In this document: positions 47,591-57,881 of the stretch, one piece after another
Layout of the letters: the number at the start of each line of letters is the position of its first letter
Position numbering within the stretch: the first letter of the stretch is position 1
NCBI RefSeq assembly: GCF_000214825.1
Contig: NC_015581.1
Location: forward strand, 1,116,001-1,180,000
From: Thiomicrospira cyclica ALM1
Lineage (GTDB): Bacteria; Pseudomonadota; Gammaproteobacteria; Thiomicrospirales; Thiomicrospiraceae
Direction: 5' to 3'
Length of the DNA: 64,000 nt
Notes under the pieces: model-generated
Told to the model about the DNA's origin: nothing
The model's input: the letters and a program-made list of their open reading frames with translations, nothing else
Database searches by the model: none
Position numbers and translations under genes: made by a program

Positions 47591-49065
47591 CCAGGCTGTG
47601 CTGGGCTAAATGGCCCCGTATTTTCGGACGCTGTTTCAAAATCAGGTGTTTGCTTTTTTGGCCACACATAAGAGCCAATAATCATCCCTGCAATCGCCAT
47701 AAAGAAGCCAATAAAGTGCGCGGGTAAGCTCTCTTCTAACCCTGGGAAAAGATATTCAAGACTCAACCAGGTGACCACACCTAAACCGATGCCTAGCAAA
47801 GCGCCACCATTGCTGGCTTTTTTCCAATACAGACCTGCCACCAATGGTACAAAAGCAACCACCAGCGTGACTTTGTAAGCATTCTCGACCATTTTATGAA
47901 TGGAGGTTTCTTGCTCCAGTGACCAGAGCGTATAAATAGCGACCAGCAAGGCAAAAGCCACCACCACACCTCGAGTGAGCATCAACAAATAACGGTCACT
48001 AATTCCCTTTATAAAATCCTTAAGGATGTTTTCCGAAATGATGACTGAAGGTGCCAACATGGTCGCCGATGCGGTCGACATAATCACCGACAATAGTGCG
48101 CCATAAAAAATGACCTGAGCATAGAGAGGCAAATGCTCTTTGACTAAATAGGGCAAAACCAATTGAGCGTCAATGGCCATAAAGTGATTAACCAAATCTG
48201 GATTGATTAAAAACGCCGAATAACCCAAGAAAATTGGCACAGCCGCAAACACCAAATATATAAGACCGCCATTAATGGTACCCCAAGCAGCGATAGATTC
48301 ATTCTTAGCCGTGTTAGCGCGCTGAAATACGTCTTGTTGTGCAATCGAACCCAAGCCCATGGTCAGCAGTGCTGACATAAAGGCTAACATCGCGATGGTA
48401 TTAAGATCCGGCATAAAAATAAAGCGTTCTGCTTGAGAGGCATGCTCGATAACTGGCATAATCCCGCCGGTCATGCCTGATAGATACCAGGCAATAAACA
48501 ACAAACCTAGCACGATCACAATCATTTGCACAAATGTTGTCACCGCTACAGACCACATACCACCAAACAAGGTATAAATCAGCACCACGCCAGTACCAAT
48601 CAAAATCCCATTGAACACGCTAATAGAACCATCAGACAACACATTAAACACAATCCCCAGTGCCATAATTTGCGCCGATACCCAGCCCAAATAGGATACC
48701 GCAATCGCGACTGATGCTATTAATTCAACATTGCGATTAAAGCGAATACGGTAAAAATCACCCAAGGTTAATAAATTCATACGATAGAGTTTTCGGGCTA
48801 AAAACACGCCAAACAAAACCAGACACAGAGCCGCGCCAAAGGGGTCAGCTATAATGCCGCCTAGTCCATCCTGTAAAAATTCAGCGGGCACACCCAATAC
48901 AGTCTCGGCGCCAAACCAGATCGCAAAGACCATCGCTGTCACCATCCAAATCGGCAAACTCCGACCGGCCGACACATAGTCTCCCATATTTTTTACTTTT
49001 GTTGCCGCTAGCAAACCTATCACAATAGCTACAAATAAATACAACGCCGTAAAGGTAATTAACAT
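47587..49065 (-). CDS. Sodium:solute symporter family protein
   Basis: This is a 492-residue inner-membrane transporter of the SSS family, with about thirteen hydrophobic segments beginning MLITFTALYLFVAIVIGLLAATK. Family motifs include FAIWFGAETVLGVPAEFLQDG, LGWVSAQIMALGIV and SALLSVIMSTASATMLAPSVI. The substrate is unknown; SSS members carry proline, pantothenate, sugars, acetate and others. The C-terminus is short and hydrophilic. The following helicase gene overlaps by 4 bp, an unusual partner that does not inform function. Confidence 0.87.
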   Translation of the reverse strand: MLITFTALYLFVAIVIGLLAATKVKNMGDYVSAGRSLPIWMVTAMVFAIWFGAETVLGVPAEFLQDGLGGIIADPFGAALCLVLFGVFLARKLYRMNLLTLGDFYRIRFNRNVELIASVAIAVSYLGWVSAQIMALGIVFNVLSDGSISVFNGILIGTGVVLIYTLFGGMWSVAVTTFVQMIVIVLGLLFIAWYLSGMTGGIMPVIEHASQAERFIFMPDLNTIAMLAFMSALLTMGLGSIAQQDVFQRANTAKNESIAAWGTINGGLIYLVFAAVPIFLGYSAFLINPDLVNHFMAIDAQLVLPYLVKEHLPLYAQVIFYGALLSVIMSTASATMLAPSVIISENILKDFIKGISDRYLLMLTRGVVVAFALLVAIYTLWSLEQETSIHKMVENAYKVTLVVAFVPLVAGLYWKKASNGGALLGIGLGVVTWLSLEYLFPGLEESLPAHFIGFFMAIAGMIIGSYVWPKKQTPDFETASENTGPFSPAQPG

Positions 49066-49150
49066 GGGTTTATGCCCTCAGAATCTTGCTGAAAACGGAA
49101 GTCCGGCCTAAGTGTGAAATATAACAAAAAAATGACAATTTAAAGCAAAA

Positions 49151-49180
49151 AAAAACCCCATCAAACATGATGGGGTTTTT
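49151..49180 (-). terminator. tRNA-Lys terminator
   Basis: AAAAACCCCATCA and TGATGGGGTTTTT pair perfectly over 13 bp around AACA. On the minus strand a T run follows. It lies 5 bp beyond the tRNA-Lys CCA end and upstream of the symporter gene. Confidence 0.88.
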
Positions 49181-49185
49181 AAATG

Positions 49186-49261
49186 TGGTGGGTCGTGTGC
49201 GACTCGAACGCACGACCAATTGGTTAAAAGCCAACTGCTCTACCAACTGAGCTAACGACCC
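49186..49261 (-). tRNA. tRNA-Lys (TTT)
   Basis: The minus strand gives a full cloverleaf. GGGTCGT pairs with ACGACCC, the D arm contains GCTCAGTTGGTAGAGC, and the anticodon stem GTTGG/CCAAT holds the loop CTTTTAA, giving anticodon TTT. The T arm GTGCGTTCGAGTCGCAC is present and CCA is encoded (49188-49186). Length is 76 nt. Confidence 0.96.
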
Positions 49262-49278
49262 TCGTTGATATGGGGCGT

Positions 49279-49306
49279 ATTATACATTCCACCTCAGGAA
49301 GCGCAA
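49279..49306 (-). promoter_or_regulatory. tRNA-Lys promoter
   Basis: On the minus strand TTGCGC (49306-49301) is followed after 16 bp by TATAAT (49284-49279) and the discriminator ACGCCCC, ending 17 bp before the tRNA. It lies in the 74-bp gap behind queC. Confidence 0.75.
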
Positions 49307-49335
49307 GCCTTTTCTTAATTTTTTATGACATTTTT

Positions 49336-50010
49336 TTAGACTTGATAACGCGTAGGATCAACCAGGCCTGCTTGTTCAAATCCTTGTTTACGCAAACGGC
49401 AGGAATCACATAAACCACAAGCACGGCCTTGCTCATCAGCACTATAGCAGGATACAGTTTGACTATAATCAACACCAAGTCTTACGCCCAGTTGTATAAT
49501 CTCAGCTTTTGACATTGCAATTAATGGTGTTTTAACTTCAACACCGCGGCCTTCAACACCCGCTTTTGTCGCTAAATTTGCTAAGGTTTGAAAAGCGGCA
49601 ATAAATTCCGGACGACAATCTGGGTAACCCGAATAATCAACCGCATTAACCCCTACAAATAATGCCTGCGCTTCTAAGACTTCACAAACACCTAAGGCAT
49701 AGGCTAAAAAAATGGTGTTACGCGCTGGTACATAGGTAATGGGAATATGATCTTCAACACCATCCACTGGTACAACCAAACTATGGTCGGTGAGTGCTGA
49801 CCCGCCAATACTTGCTAAATCTATTTGGACCACACGATGTGATTTAGCGCCATAATGAGCGGATAACTGCGCTGCAGCCAGAAGTTCAGCAGTATGGCGC
49901 TGACCATAAGCAAAGCTCAAGGTATGACAATCATACCCTTCCTGTTTTGCCAAGGCTAACAGCGTAACGGAATCCAAACCACCAGATAATAAAATAACCG
50001 CCTGCTTCAT
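49336..50010 (-). CDS. queC: 7-cyano-7-deazaguanine synthase
   Basis: QueC makes preQ0 from 7-carboxy-7-deazaguanine, ammonia and ATP, in the pathway to queuosine. The 224-residue protein has the PP-loop [12 protein letters not shown] at 8-19 and the zinc-binding cysteines [17 protein letters not shown] near the C-terminus. Its start overlaps the cpoB stop by one base (TGATG), so it is the last gene of the tol-pal transcript, as in many proteobacteria. QueA, Tgt and QueD are also in the window at separate sites. Confidence 0.96.
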   Translation of the reverse strand: MKQAVILLSGGLDSVTLLALAKQEGYDCHTLSFAYGQRHTAELLAAAQLSAHYGAKSHRVVQIDLASIGGSALTDHSLVVPVDGVEDHIPITYVPARNTIFLAYALGVCEVLEAQALFVGVNAVDYSGYPDCRPEFIAAFQTLANLATKAGVEGRGVEVKTPLIAMSKAEIIQLGVRLGVDYSQTVSCYSADEQGRACGLCDSCRLRKQGFEQAGLVDPTRYQV

Positions 50011-50759
50011 CAGTTTAATGCTCGCAAGCGATTCAATCGCTCTTGCGCGCTTTTTGCCGCACGACCATTCGGGAAGAGATCAATTAATTGTTGGTACAAC
50101 ACCTCGGCCTGATCAATATCATTAAAACCAACCAAACTATCAGCCCCACGCAATAACGCATTTTCAAAACGCACATGATCTTCAAACTCATTAATAATAA
50201 CTTGGAATGCTTCAAATGCCTGGCCAAAATCCTGTTGAATCAATCGTGCTTCACCTAACCAATAATAAGCATCAGCGGTTAAGGTTTCGTCGGGATAATG
50301 ACTTATAAATGCTTCAAATGCTTGCTGCGCAGCACCGTACTCGCCTGCTCCTAATAACTGGAAGGCCGCATCATAAGATGATTGCGCATTAGATGATGGG
50401 GCTGATTCGATAATCAATAATTCTTGTGCCGCGTCCTCACCTGCGGCATCTGGCACAAAGGTTAAGTCAACCGACTGAGATTGTAACTGCGCCTCTAACT
50501 GTGCTATACGCTGACTAGACTGTTGTATATATTGTTCTAGTTGCGATTGTAATTGCTGATTTTGGAAGAGCAGCCTATCCAGCCGATCTTGAATTTGTGC
50601 TAATTCATTGGCTTGAAAATCCAGACGCTGTCCTAACTGAATAGTTACTGGATTACTGGCAATCCCTTCTAATCGATCCACCCGCTGCTCGAGCGTTTGT
50701 GCGCTGACGAGGCTAGACCCCATTAAACTCAATGCCATTACTCCAAACCACTTGCGCAT
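50010..50759 (-). CDS. cpoB: Cell division coordinator CpoB (YbgF)
   Basis: CpoB is a periplasmic protein that couples Tol-Pal to peptidoglycan synthesis at the septum. The 249-residue precursor has a signal peptide ending LVSAQ, an N-terminal trimeric coiled coil (about residues 24-100, rich in Q and L), and C-terminal tetratricopeptide repeats starting [20 protein letters not shown]. It lies 8 bp behind pal. Confidence 0.93.
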   Translation of the reverse strand: MRKWFGVMALSLMGSSLVSAQTLEQRVDRLEGIASNPVTIQLGQRLDFQANELAQIQDRLDRLLFQNQQLQSQLEQYIQQSSQRIAQLEAQLQSQSVDLTFVPDAAGEDAAQELLIIESAPSSNAQSSYDAAFQLLGAGEYGAAQQAFEAFISHYPDETLTADAYYWLGEARLIQQDFGQAFEAFQVIINEFEDHVRFENALLRGADSLVGFNDIDQAEVLYQQLIDLFPNGRAAKSAQERLNRLRALN

Positions 50760-50767
50760 AGCAACTC

Positions 50768-51340
50768 CTATCTAAAATTCAACTCAACGCGACGGTTCAT
50801 TAAGTAAGCTTCTTCGCTTTGTCCTAATACCGCAGGGCGTTCTTCACCAAATGAAATTGCCATCATTCTATTTTCAGCAATGCCATAGGCTTTCATGACA
50901 TCAAGCACAGCAATCGCACGACGCTCGCCTAAAGCTAGGTTGTAAGCTGGGCTGCCTCTTTCATCCGTATGACCTTCAAGTTTTACCGTTAAACTTGGAT
51001 TATCTAGTAATACATCCGCGTAGTGGCGAAGTACATTCAATGAAGCATCATCAACAGAATACTGATCAAATCCAAAATAAATAATGGGCTCCATTTCAGC
51101 GGTTATTTCATCCGCCAGCCTGTCTCGTAACTGATCATCAGTCAAATCCAATGCTTCGAAACCGGTTTCCCCCTCTAACGGAACAACCTCAATACCACGG
51201 TTTTCTAGCAGACCACCGCCACCTCTTCGATCATCTGCAACGGAGGATACTTCATCAGACAAATCGACTTGTGGCAAGCTACTACAAGCTACGATGGTGA
51301 AAGCTAACACGGAAATCAAGGAAATTTTTACGCTATTCAT
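50768..51340 (-). CDS. pal: Peptidoglycan-associated lipoprotein Pal
   Basis: Pal anchors the outer membrane to peptidoglycan. The 190-residue precursor has a lipoprotein signal with lipobox IVAC (Cys19), a glycine-rich linker, and a C-terminal OmpA-like domain with VKLEGHTDERGSPAYNLALG and RRAIAVLDVMKAYGI, which bind diaminopimelate. It lies between tolB and cpoB. Confidence 0.96.
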   Translation of the reverse strand: MNSVKISLISVLAFTIVACSSLPQVDLSDEVSSVADDRRGGGGLLENRGIEVVPLEGETGFEALDLTDDQLRDRLADEITAEMEPIIYFGFDQYSVDDASLNVLRHYADVLLDNPSLTVKLEGHTDERGSPAYNLALGERRAIAVLDVMKAYGIAENRMMAISFGEERPAVLGQSEEAYLMNRRVELNFR

Positions 51341-51382
51341 GTTGGTTGATCCCTATTAATAAAGAAGGAGAAAGATAAATTA

Positions 51383-52711
51383 TTAACGCATTCTTGGCGG
51401 CGTCAGGTAAGGACCCCATGCCGGCTCCCGAACTTGACCATCTTGAACTCTTAACACTTGTGCCGCACGCCCATCCACTGAAATCACTGCTAATTCGCCA
51501 CGACCACGGTTATTCGTTGCATAGACCAACATATCACTATTGGGAGCGAAACTGGGTGACTCGGCAAGACTGGTACGGGTTACCTGTCTAAAGTCACCAC
51601 TATTCATGTCCATAATACCAATATTGAAACCATTATTCGCATGAACCATAGCCAAATAACGGCCATTGGGCGACATCATAGGACTGGCATTGTAGCGCCC
51701 TTCAAAAGAAACCCGCGTCACAACATTCGTGGCTAAATCCAATTTAAAAATTTGAGGTTGACCACGACGATCCGAGTTGAAAAAAATAGCATCGCCTTCT
51801 GGACTCCAGCTCGGTTCAGTATCAATAGCAGGATGATTGGTTACTTGGCGTAATTGACGCGTCGCTAAATTCATAATGTAAAGATTCGCACTACCATCTT
51901 TAGACAGGGTCATCGCCATCTGCTGACTATCTGGTGACCAAACAGGTGTACTATTAATACCTCTGAATTCTGCTAGAACCTCTCGCTGACTGCCGTCAAG
52001 ACTTTGTAACACAATAATTGAGCGCCCAGCCTCAAAAGAAACATATGCAATTTGCTGACCATTCGGTGACCAACGTGGCGACATAATCGGCATTCGACTA
52101 CGTAAAATTGTTCTTGGGTTATGTCCATCGGAATCCGATACATCAAGCGAATAATTACGTTCATTACCCTGTTCACGAACGGTCACATAGGCTAAACGGG
52201 TATTAAATGCCCCCCAAACACCCGTCAATTCGTAATAGAGTTCGTCTGAAATTTGATGCGCCGCTTGGCGCAGACGATTCGCAGGGATTTGCTGATAGCG
52301 TTTTGCAAGGACCTGTTGACGACGAAGTACATCGACAAGACGAACATCAATATCATAGCTTCCATCAGGACGAAGACTTAACTGACCCATAATTAAATGA
52401 TCGACATCAAGTCGCTGCCATTGTTCAAAAATAACGCTATCCATTGTGACAGGACGTTGTGGCAAACGATTGGTGGCGACAGGCGCAAAGCGACCACTAC
52501 GACGCATATTGTTCTGAATAATTTCACCGACATCCTGTGGTGCAGCACCGCGTCCCTCGACATTGAATGGTACCACCGCTATAGGAATGGCATTCTCGAA
52601 ACCTTCGGTAATTTCAATGACCAAATTCGCTTGCACAAACTGACTGGCAAATACAAAAACCAGACCTGCTGAACAACGTGCAAAAATATGTTGAATTGCG
52701 CTAAAACGCAT
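51383..52711 (-). CDS. tolB: Tol-Pal system protein TolB
   Basis: TolB is the periplasmic partner of Pal and TolA. The 442-residue precursor has a signal peptide ending FVQANLV, an N-terminal alpha/beta domain (about 30-165), and a six-bladed beta propeller with repeated SPRWSPNGQQIAYVS, TPVWSPDSQQMAMTL and EPSWSPEGDAIFF units. It lies 42 bp before pal. Confidence 0.95.
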   Translation of the reverse strand: MRFSAIQHIFARCSAGLVFVFASQFVQANLVIEITEGFENAIPIAVVPFNVEGRGAAPQDVGEIIQNNMRRSGRFAPVATNRLPQRPVTMDSVIFEQWQRLDVDHLIMGQLSLRPDGSYDIDVRLVDVLRRQQVLAKRYQQIPANRLRQAAHQISDELYYELTGVWGAFNTRLAYVTVREQGNERNYSLDVSDSDGHNPRTILRSRMPIMSPRWSPNGQQIAYVSFEAGRSIIVLQSLDGSQREVLAEFRGINSTPVWSPDSQQMAMTLSKDGSANLYIMNLATRQLRQVTNHPAIDTEPSWSPEGDAIFFNSDRRGQPQIFKLDLATNVVTRVSFEGRYNASPMMSPNGRYLAMVHANNGFNIGIMDMNSGDFRQVTRTSLAESPSFAPNSDMLVYATNNRGRGELAVISVDGRAAQVLRVQDGQVREPAWGPYLTPPRMR

Positions 52712-52752
52712 AATCTTATCCTTCTCAATTATCCTATGAGCATTTCAAGGTA

Positions 52753-53763
52753 TTAGGGTCTAAATACAAAACGTATCGTCCGTTCATAAACTTCAGCTAC
52801 TGGTGCTTGTGGTAATGGCGATGCACGAAGAACCGCCCGCTCAGCCGCTTGTTTAAATTGCTCTGATGCTTGTGGGTTACAACTCTCTGTTCGCACGCTG
52901 ACCACTGTACCGTCACGATCTTGCACGATAACCAGTTCACATTGGGCTTCGGCCGAAATATCCGCCGGTGTTCGCCAATTTTCACGCACTTTTGCGGTAA
53001 TTGACGACACATAACTTTGTCGAAGATTTCGTACCTCACGCTGTCGCGCCGCTTCACGTTCACGAGCCTCTTCTTCAGCCAGTGCTGCTAGACGTGCGCG
53101 CTCTGCTTCCTGTTGACGCGTTTGCTCGGCCACTTCTCTCTGCCTTGCTTCTTCTCGTGCCCTTTCTGCTTCGGCTTGCTTTTGTAATTCCGCCAATTCA
53201 GCTAAACGGCGCTCTTCTGCTTGACGCTGACGTTGTGCCTGCTCAGCAGCATCACGAGCTTGCTGTTCGGCACGGGCGCGATCACGCTCGGCTTGTGCAC
53301 GTTGTTGTTCGGCTTGTGCGGCAACGCGACGCGCTTCTTCCGCTCGGCGTTGTTCCGCTTCAGCTCGTTGACGTTCGGCATCGATGCGCTGACGTTCTTG
53401 TTCCGCTTGACGACGAGCTTGCTCGGCACGTCGCGCCTCTTCTTCTTGCTGGCGTTGCAGTTGGGCAATACGCTGTTCACGCTCCCTAGCTTCAGTTAAT
53501 TGACGTTGCTGTTCCGCTTGACGTTGTGATTCTTGTTCACGAATTCGAGTCAGTTGTTCTTCTATCAGTGACTGATCCACGGTCATGGTCGTTAGCGGCA
53601 TCTGAGGTGTCACTTCAGGCTGAATTAACGCCGACCCACTATCTTGCACCGTAATTATTGTCGGTTTTGACCAAAAATTACCAATCAAAAATAGCGCAAT
53701 AATGATATGAAAAACGAAAGCTAATCCCACCGCATAAGGATGTCGTTTAATATAACTAATCAC
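52753..53763 (-). CDS. tolA: Tol-Pal system protein TolA
   Basis: TolA spans the periplasm from the TolQR motor to the outer membrane. The 336 residues comprise an N-terminal membrane segment (YAVGLAFVFHIIIALFLIGN, about residues 10-29), a long A/E/Q/R-rich helix (about 70-245) and a C-terminal globular domain with VRENWRTPADISAEAQCELV. The repetitive helix makes long spurious frames on the opposite strand. The stop of tolR overlaps its start by 4 bp. Confidence 0.95.
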   Translation of the reverse strand: MISYIKRHPYAVGLAFVFHIIIALFLIGNFWSKPTIITVQDSGSALIQPEVTPQMPLTTMTVDQSLIEEQLTRIREQESQRQAEQQRQLTEAREREQRIAQLQRQQEEEARRAEQARRQAEQERQRIDAERQRAEAEQRRAEEARRVAAQAEQQRAQAERDRARAEQQARDAAEQAQRQRQAEERRLAELAELQKQAEAERAREEARQREVAEQTRQQEAERARLAALAEEEAREREAARQREVRNLRQSYVSSITAKVRENWRTPADISAEAQCELVIVQDRDGTVVSVRTESCNPQASEQFKQAAERAVLRASPLPQAPVAEVYERTIRFVFRP

Positions 53764-54212
53764 ACCCCGTCCTCCGGTTGCGTCATTAATGAAACATTGG
53801 GCACACCATTATTCTTCAGTAATACAAACAGATGTACGACACGTCCATATGGCGCATCTCGATCCCCTTCAATAACAATAGGTAGCTGTTCATTTAACTG
53901 ACTGCGTGCCACCACTTCAGCTACCAACATGGCGAGCTCAGCCGGTGTTAGGTGTTCATTGGGGTTTTCACTAGTATGATACAAACCATCTCGTGTTACG
54001 GTAATGACAAAAGGGGGTGTCAGCTGTGTCGCTTCAACCGAGCGCTCAATCTCAGGAGTACCAGGTAGGTCAACAGTAATAGCTTGATGAACAAGCGGTG
54101 CCGTGATCATAAAAATAATCAGCAACACTAGGGTAACATCAATGTAGGGCACCACATTAATTTCCGCCATTAACCGTTTTTTATCACGAATTGATCGTAA
54201 ACTGGTGTTCAC
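53760..54212 (-). CDS. tolR: Tol-Pal system protein TolR
   Basis: TolR is an ExbD-like subunit of the proton-driven TolQR motor. The 150-residue protein has one membrane segment with the conserved aspartate (INVVPYIDVTLVLLIIFMIT, near residues 18-37) and a periplasmic domain that binds peptidoglycan. It lies 12 bp behind tolQ. Confidence 0.95.
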   Translation of the reverse strand: MNTSLRSIRDKKRLMAEINVVPYIDVTLVLLIIFMITAPLVHQAITVDLPGTPEIERSVEATQLTPPFVITVTRDGLYHTSENPNEHLTPAELAMLVAEVVARSQLNEQLPIVIEGDRDAPYGRVVHLFVLLKNNGVPNVSLMTQPEDGV

Positions 54213-54224
54213 AGATCACTCCTT

Positions 54225-54902
54225 CTAGTTCGAATGCGCTTGTCGTTGCAGGATGGCTAAAAACTCTTCGGCAAAATGCTCATATTCACTTAATAGTCGA
54301 TCCGCACGATTGGTTAAGCTATTAAAGAAAATGACCGCTGGAATAGCGGCAAACAAGCCCATGCCGGTTGCTAATAAAGCTTCAGCAATACCTGGGGCAA
54401 CAGCCGCAAGCGTCATGTTTGGGGAATCACCCAAACCCTGAAAGGCATGCATAACCCCAATGACCGTTCCAAACAAACCAATATACGGCGCCGATGAACC
54501 AACCGTCGCTAAATAAGAGAGACGATGTTCTAAACGCTCCGTTTCACGACCCAGCGCAATTTTCATAGCTCGATGACTGGCTGAAACTAATTCATTAACA
54601 TCTTGGACGCCTTGATTCTTTAAACGAACAAACTCTTGAAAACCGGCTTCAAACAAACGCTCCAAACCATGCAAGTCATCACCCTCTTTATTGGCAAGTT
54701 GGCGGTAAAGCTGACCCAAATCATCAGAATCCCAAAAGGTTGCTTCAAACGAGCTTAGCTGCTGCTTCGCTTTGCGCATTTGATGTGTTTTGGCTAGAGC
54801 AACTGCCCATGCTGAGATTGACATAAATACTAAAATGGCCATGACCAATTGCACAATTGGACTGGCCATTAACACTAAATCAATTATAGAGTGATCACCC
54901 AT
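54225..54902 (-). CDS. tolQ: Tol-Pal system protein TolQ
   Basis: TolQ is the MotA/ExbB-like channel subunit of the Tol motor. The 225-residue protein has three membrane segments (about 15-37, 130-155 and 168-195) and the family segment LATVGSSAPYIGLFGTVIGV followed by PGIAEALLATGMGLFAAIPA. It starts 4 bp after ruvB. The ybgC gene, usually upstream of tolQ, is absent and ruvB takes its place. Confidence 0.96.
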   Translation of the reverse strand: MGDHSIIDLVLMASPIVQLVMAILVFMSISAWAVALAKTHQMRKAKQQLSSFEATFWDSDDLGQLYRQLANKEGDDLHGLERLFEAGFQEFVRLKNQGVQDVNELVSASHRAMKIALGRETERLEHRLSYLATVGSSAPYIGLFGTVIGVMHAFQGLGDSPNMTLAAVAPGIAEALLATGMGLFAAIPAVIFFNSLTNRADRLLSEYEHFAEEFLAILQRQAHSN

Positions 54903-54906
54903 TCAG

Positions 54907-55917
54907 CTAATCCTTTTCTGTTGCTACTAAGTTAAGATGTTGGTAGGCTTTGGTGGTTGCCACGCGCCCTCTTGGCGTTCTAATCATAAAACCTTGTTGT
55001 ACTAAATAGGGTTCAATGACATCCTCAATGGTACCGCGCTCTTCACCGACGGTCGCCGCCATACTTTCAATCCCTACTGGACCACCGTCAAAATTAGCAA
55101 TAATTTTTTCTAATAACCGACGATCCATTTTATCTAACCCCATCGGGTCGACTTCTAGCAAATTTAATGCCGCGCTGGCAATCATTTGGGTAATGACGCC
55201 TTGACCCTCGACCTGTGCAAAATCCCGCACACGCCGTAACAAGCGGTTAGCGATTCGCGGGGTACCGCGCGAACGCTTGGCAATTTCTGCCGCCCCCAAT
55301 TGCTCACAAGCCACGCCTAAAATATTCGCCGAACGCGCCACAATCTGTGTGAGCTCGGCTTCATTATAAAACTCCAAACGTTGCACGATACCAAAACGAT
55401 CACGCAATGGTGATGTCAGCAGGCCTGCTCGCGTGGTGGCACCTATGAGAGTAAAGGGCGGCAAATCAATTTTTACGCTGTGTGCCGCCGGTCCATCACC
55501 TATCACAATATCGAGTTGAAAATCTTCCATCGCGGGATAGAGAATTTCTTCAACCACCGGGCTTAAGCGATGTATTTCATCTACAAATAACACATCATGG
55601 GGTTCAAGCCGTGTCAAAATTGCGGCTAAATCCCCCGGCTTATCCAATACTGGGCCCGAGGTTTGGCGCAAGGTGGCACCCATTTCTTGGGCAACAATAT
55701 TCGCTAAAGTCGTTTTTCCTAAGCCAGGTGGTCCGTAGAGAAGCACATGATCCAGATGTTCACCGCGCATTTTTGCCGCATCAATGAACATACTCAGTTG
55801 CTCACGCACAGCCGTTTGACCAATATAATCCTGCATAAACTGCGGGCGGATTTTAGGCAACGCATACAGGTCATCGTCCTGCTCTTGACTACCAATTATG
55901 CGATCTGTTTCAATCAT
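54907..55917 (-). CDS. ruvB: Holliday junction branch-migration helicase RuvB
   Basis: RuvB is the AAA+ motor of the RuvABC resolvasome. The 336 residues include Walker [12 protein letters not shown] near residue 61, Walker [13 protein letters not shown], sensor [18 protein letters not shown], and the C-terminal winged helix [13 protein letters not shown]. It overlaps ruvA by 4 bp. An iterated palindrome lies at 55420. Confidence 0.97.
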   Translation of the reverse strand: MIETDRIIGSQEQDDDLYALPKIRPQFMQDYIGQTAVREQLSMFIDAAKMRGEHLDHVLLYGPPGLGKTTLANIVAQEMGATLRQTSGPVLDKPGDLAAILTRLEPHDVLFVDEIHRLSPVVEEILYPAMEDFQLDIVIGDGPAAHSVKIDLPPFTLIGATTRAGLLTSPLRDRFGIVQRLEFYNEAELTQIVARSANILGVACEQLGAAEIAKRSRGTPRIANRLLRRVRDFAQVEGQGVITQMIASAALNLLEVDPMGLDKMDRRLLEKIIANFDGGPVGIESMAATVGEERGTIEDVIEPYLVQQGFMIRTPRGRVATTKAYQHLNLVATEKD

Positions 55918-56525
55918 ACCCTAACCTGCAATAAGGCTTGTTTAATCAACTGCTCTAGTGAAAGCGTATCGGAGTAAACCTTCGCGACCAAACCCTCAGC
56001 TTGTGCTTCTTTATACCCTAAAGAAACCAGGGCTGCAACTGCTGAATGCTTGTTTATAGTATTAACATTATTGGCCGATAAGTCCGCCGAAACGTAACTT
56101 GTAGTAACACTTTGTCCGAACACTTTTTGCATACGATCTCGCATCTCAATTACCATTCGTTCTGCCGTTTTTTTACCAATGCCAGGCACCTTAGCCAAGG
56201 CCGCTGTATCAGCGCTATGAACATGGTGTTGAAAGTCCTCAACCGAGTAGGTGGACAGCACAGCCAAAGCCATCTTAGTGCCGATTCCAGACACCTTAAC
56301 TAACTCACGAAATAACTGGCGCTCGGCTTCACCAGCAAAGCCATAAAGCAACATGGCATCCTCTCGCACATGAAGATGGGTTAGCAGTTTAACCATGACA
56401 CCCATATCAGGTAACGCATAGAAGGTTGACATGGGTGCTTCCAGCTCGTAACCCACACCATTTACATCTAACACGAGTAAAGGAGGCTGTTTTGAAACCA
56501 AAGTGCCTTGCAGAAAGCCTATCAT
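55914..56525 (-). CDS. ruvA: Holliday junction DNA-binding protein RuvA
   Basis: RuvA tetramers hold the Holliday junction and load RuvB. The start at 56525 ([20 protein letters not shown]) with AAGGAT upstream gives 203 residues; longer starts lack support. The OB domain is followed by two helix-hairpin-helix motifs ([13 protein letters not shown] and [15 protein letters not shown]), and a flexible linker leads to the RuvB-binding C-terminal domain. Confidence 0.96.
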   Translation of the reverse strand: MIGFLQGTLVSKQPPLLVLDVNGVGYELEAPMSTFYALPDMGVMVKLLTHLHVREDAMLLYGFAGEAERQLFRELVKVSGIGTKMALAVLSTYSVEDFQHHVHSADTAALAKVPGIGKKTAERMVIEMRDRMQKVFGQSVTTSYVSADLSANNVNTINKHSAVAALVSLGYKEAQAEGLVAKVYSDTLSLEQLIKQALLQVRV

Positions 56526-56564
56526 CATTAATCCTTGTTGCAATGAGACCGCCAGCACCTGCGG

Positions 56565-57095
56565 TTATTTAAAATGCGTGCCTTTCGATAAACTTGCCGG
56601 GTCAATACCCAGCGTTAAATAACGGTCATGACACAAAGCACAAGCCAAAGCATCGGCCGCATCTTCTTGAGGAACTTCCGTTAGCCGCAACAACTGCTTG
56701 ACCATAAATTGAACGGCATCCTTTCCAGCATGGCCTTGCCCCACAATCGTGCTTTTTATTTGTGTCGGCGTATATTCAATAATCGCGCGTGACTGTAATG
56801 CGGCCGCACACAAAATGACGCCACGCGCTTGCCCTAATTTAATCGCTGAACTGGGGTTTTTATGCACAAAGACTTTTTCAACCACAACAAAATGTGGATC
56901 ATAGCGCTCGATCAATTCACCAATCGACTGGAAAATACGAGTGAGTCGCTCAGTACCAGTAAATTTTTCAACTCGAATAACGCCGCTGGCCAAATATTTA
57001 GGATGATAGCGACCCGACTCGATAACCCCAAAGCCTGTTTTCCGTGACCCTGGATCGATGCCCAATATACGTTGACTGGGCCGAAGGTTGGCCAC
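56565..57095 (-). CDS. ruvC: Crossover junction endodeoxyribonuclease RuvC
   Basis: RuvC cleaves Holliday junctions. The 176-residue protein has the acidic catalytic residues in ILGIDPGSRKTGFGVIE (D14), VVVEKVF, and EDAADALACALCH. It follows yebC with a one-base overlap and precedes ruvA by 39 bp. Confidence 0.96.
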   Translation of the reverse strand: MANLRPSQRILGIDPGSRKTGFGVIESGRYHPKYLASGVIRVEKFTGTERLTRIFQSIGELIERYDPHFVVVEKVFVHKNPSSAIKLGQARGVILCAAALQSRAIIEYTPTQIKSTIVGQGHAGKDAVQFMVKQLLRLTEVPQEDAADALACALCHDRYLTLGIDPASLSKGTHFK

Positions 57096-57850
57096 TAGTC
57101 TGCTGCCATTAATTGTGCCATCACCTCATCCGATATATCGAGGTTGGTGTAAACCTGTTGCACATCATCTAAGTCTTCCAGCATGTCGATCATCGCCATT
57201 ACCCGCTGGGCATCCTCAAAATCCAACCTCACTTTAATGTCGGCTTCCATGCTGATATCAACATGGGCGGGCGTAAATCCAGCCAGGATAATAGCGTCGG
57301 CAACGGGATGAACTTCTTCGGGTGCGGTGATAACGGCAATACTGCCATCCGAATCTACTTTGACATCTTCAGCACCTGCCTCAATAGCAGCTTCCATAAC
57401 CGCATCTTCATCGGACCCTGGTTCGAACTGAATCAAGCCTTGTTTAACAAACATATATGCAACCGATCCGTCAGTACCTAAATTACCGCCTTTTTTGGAG
57501 AATGCATGACGCACTTCACCCACCGTTCGGTTTCGGTTATCGGTTAAGCAATCAACCATCACCGCTACACCCGCCGGTGCATAACCCTCGTAACGTATTT
57601 CTTCGTAATCGTCACCTTCCTGGTTACCCGCACCTCGCGCAATGGCTTTGTCAATGGTATCGCGGCGCATGTTTTCACCTAGTGCTTTATCAATAGCCGA
57701 GCGTAAGCGAGGGTTGTCTTCTGGGTGGGGGCCCCCTGCTTTTGCCGCTACTACAAGTTCACGTATTAACTTGGTAAACACCTTACCTTTTTTAGCATCT
57801 TGACGTGCTTTACGGTGTTTAATGTTTGCCCATTTACTGTGTCCAGCCAT
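57095..57850 (-). CDS. yebC: YebC/PmpR family regulator
   Basis: This family was annotated as transcriptional regulators; recent work links members to translation of proline-rich sequences. The 251-residue protein begins [20 protein letters not shown] and has the three-domain pattern with [20 protein letters not shown]. It is the first gene of a yebC-ruvC-ruvA-ruvB run that continues into tolQ. Confidence 0.95.
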   Translation of the reverse strand: MAGHSKWANIKHRKARQDAKKGKVFTKLIRELVVAAKAGGPHPEDNPRLRSAIDKALGENMRRDTIDKAIARGAGNQEGDDYEEIRYEGYAPAGVAVMVDCLTDNRNRTVGEVRHAFSKKGGNLGTDGSVAYMFVKQGLIQFEPGSDEDAVMEAAIEAGAEDVKVDSDGSIAVITAPEEVHPVADAIILAGFTPAHVDISMEADIKVRLDFEDAQRVMAMIDMLEDLDDVQQVYTNLDISDEVMAQLMAAD

Positions 57851-57881
57851 CTTCCCTCACTCTCTTATTAACACTTGCTTG

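Noticed and set aside
53001-53499. Long open frames on the plus strand opposite tolA
   Set aside because: They arise from the repetitive Ala/Glu/Gln/Arg codons of the TolA helix and have no ribosome binding site or family pattern.
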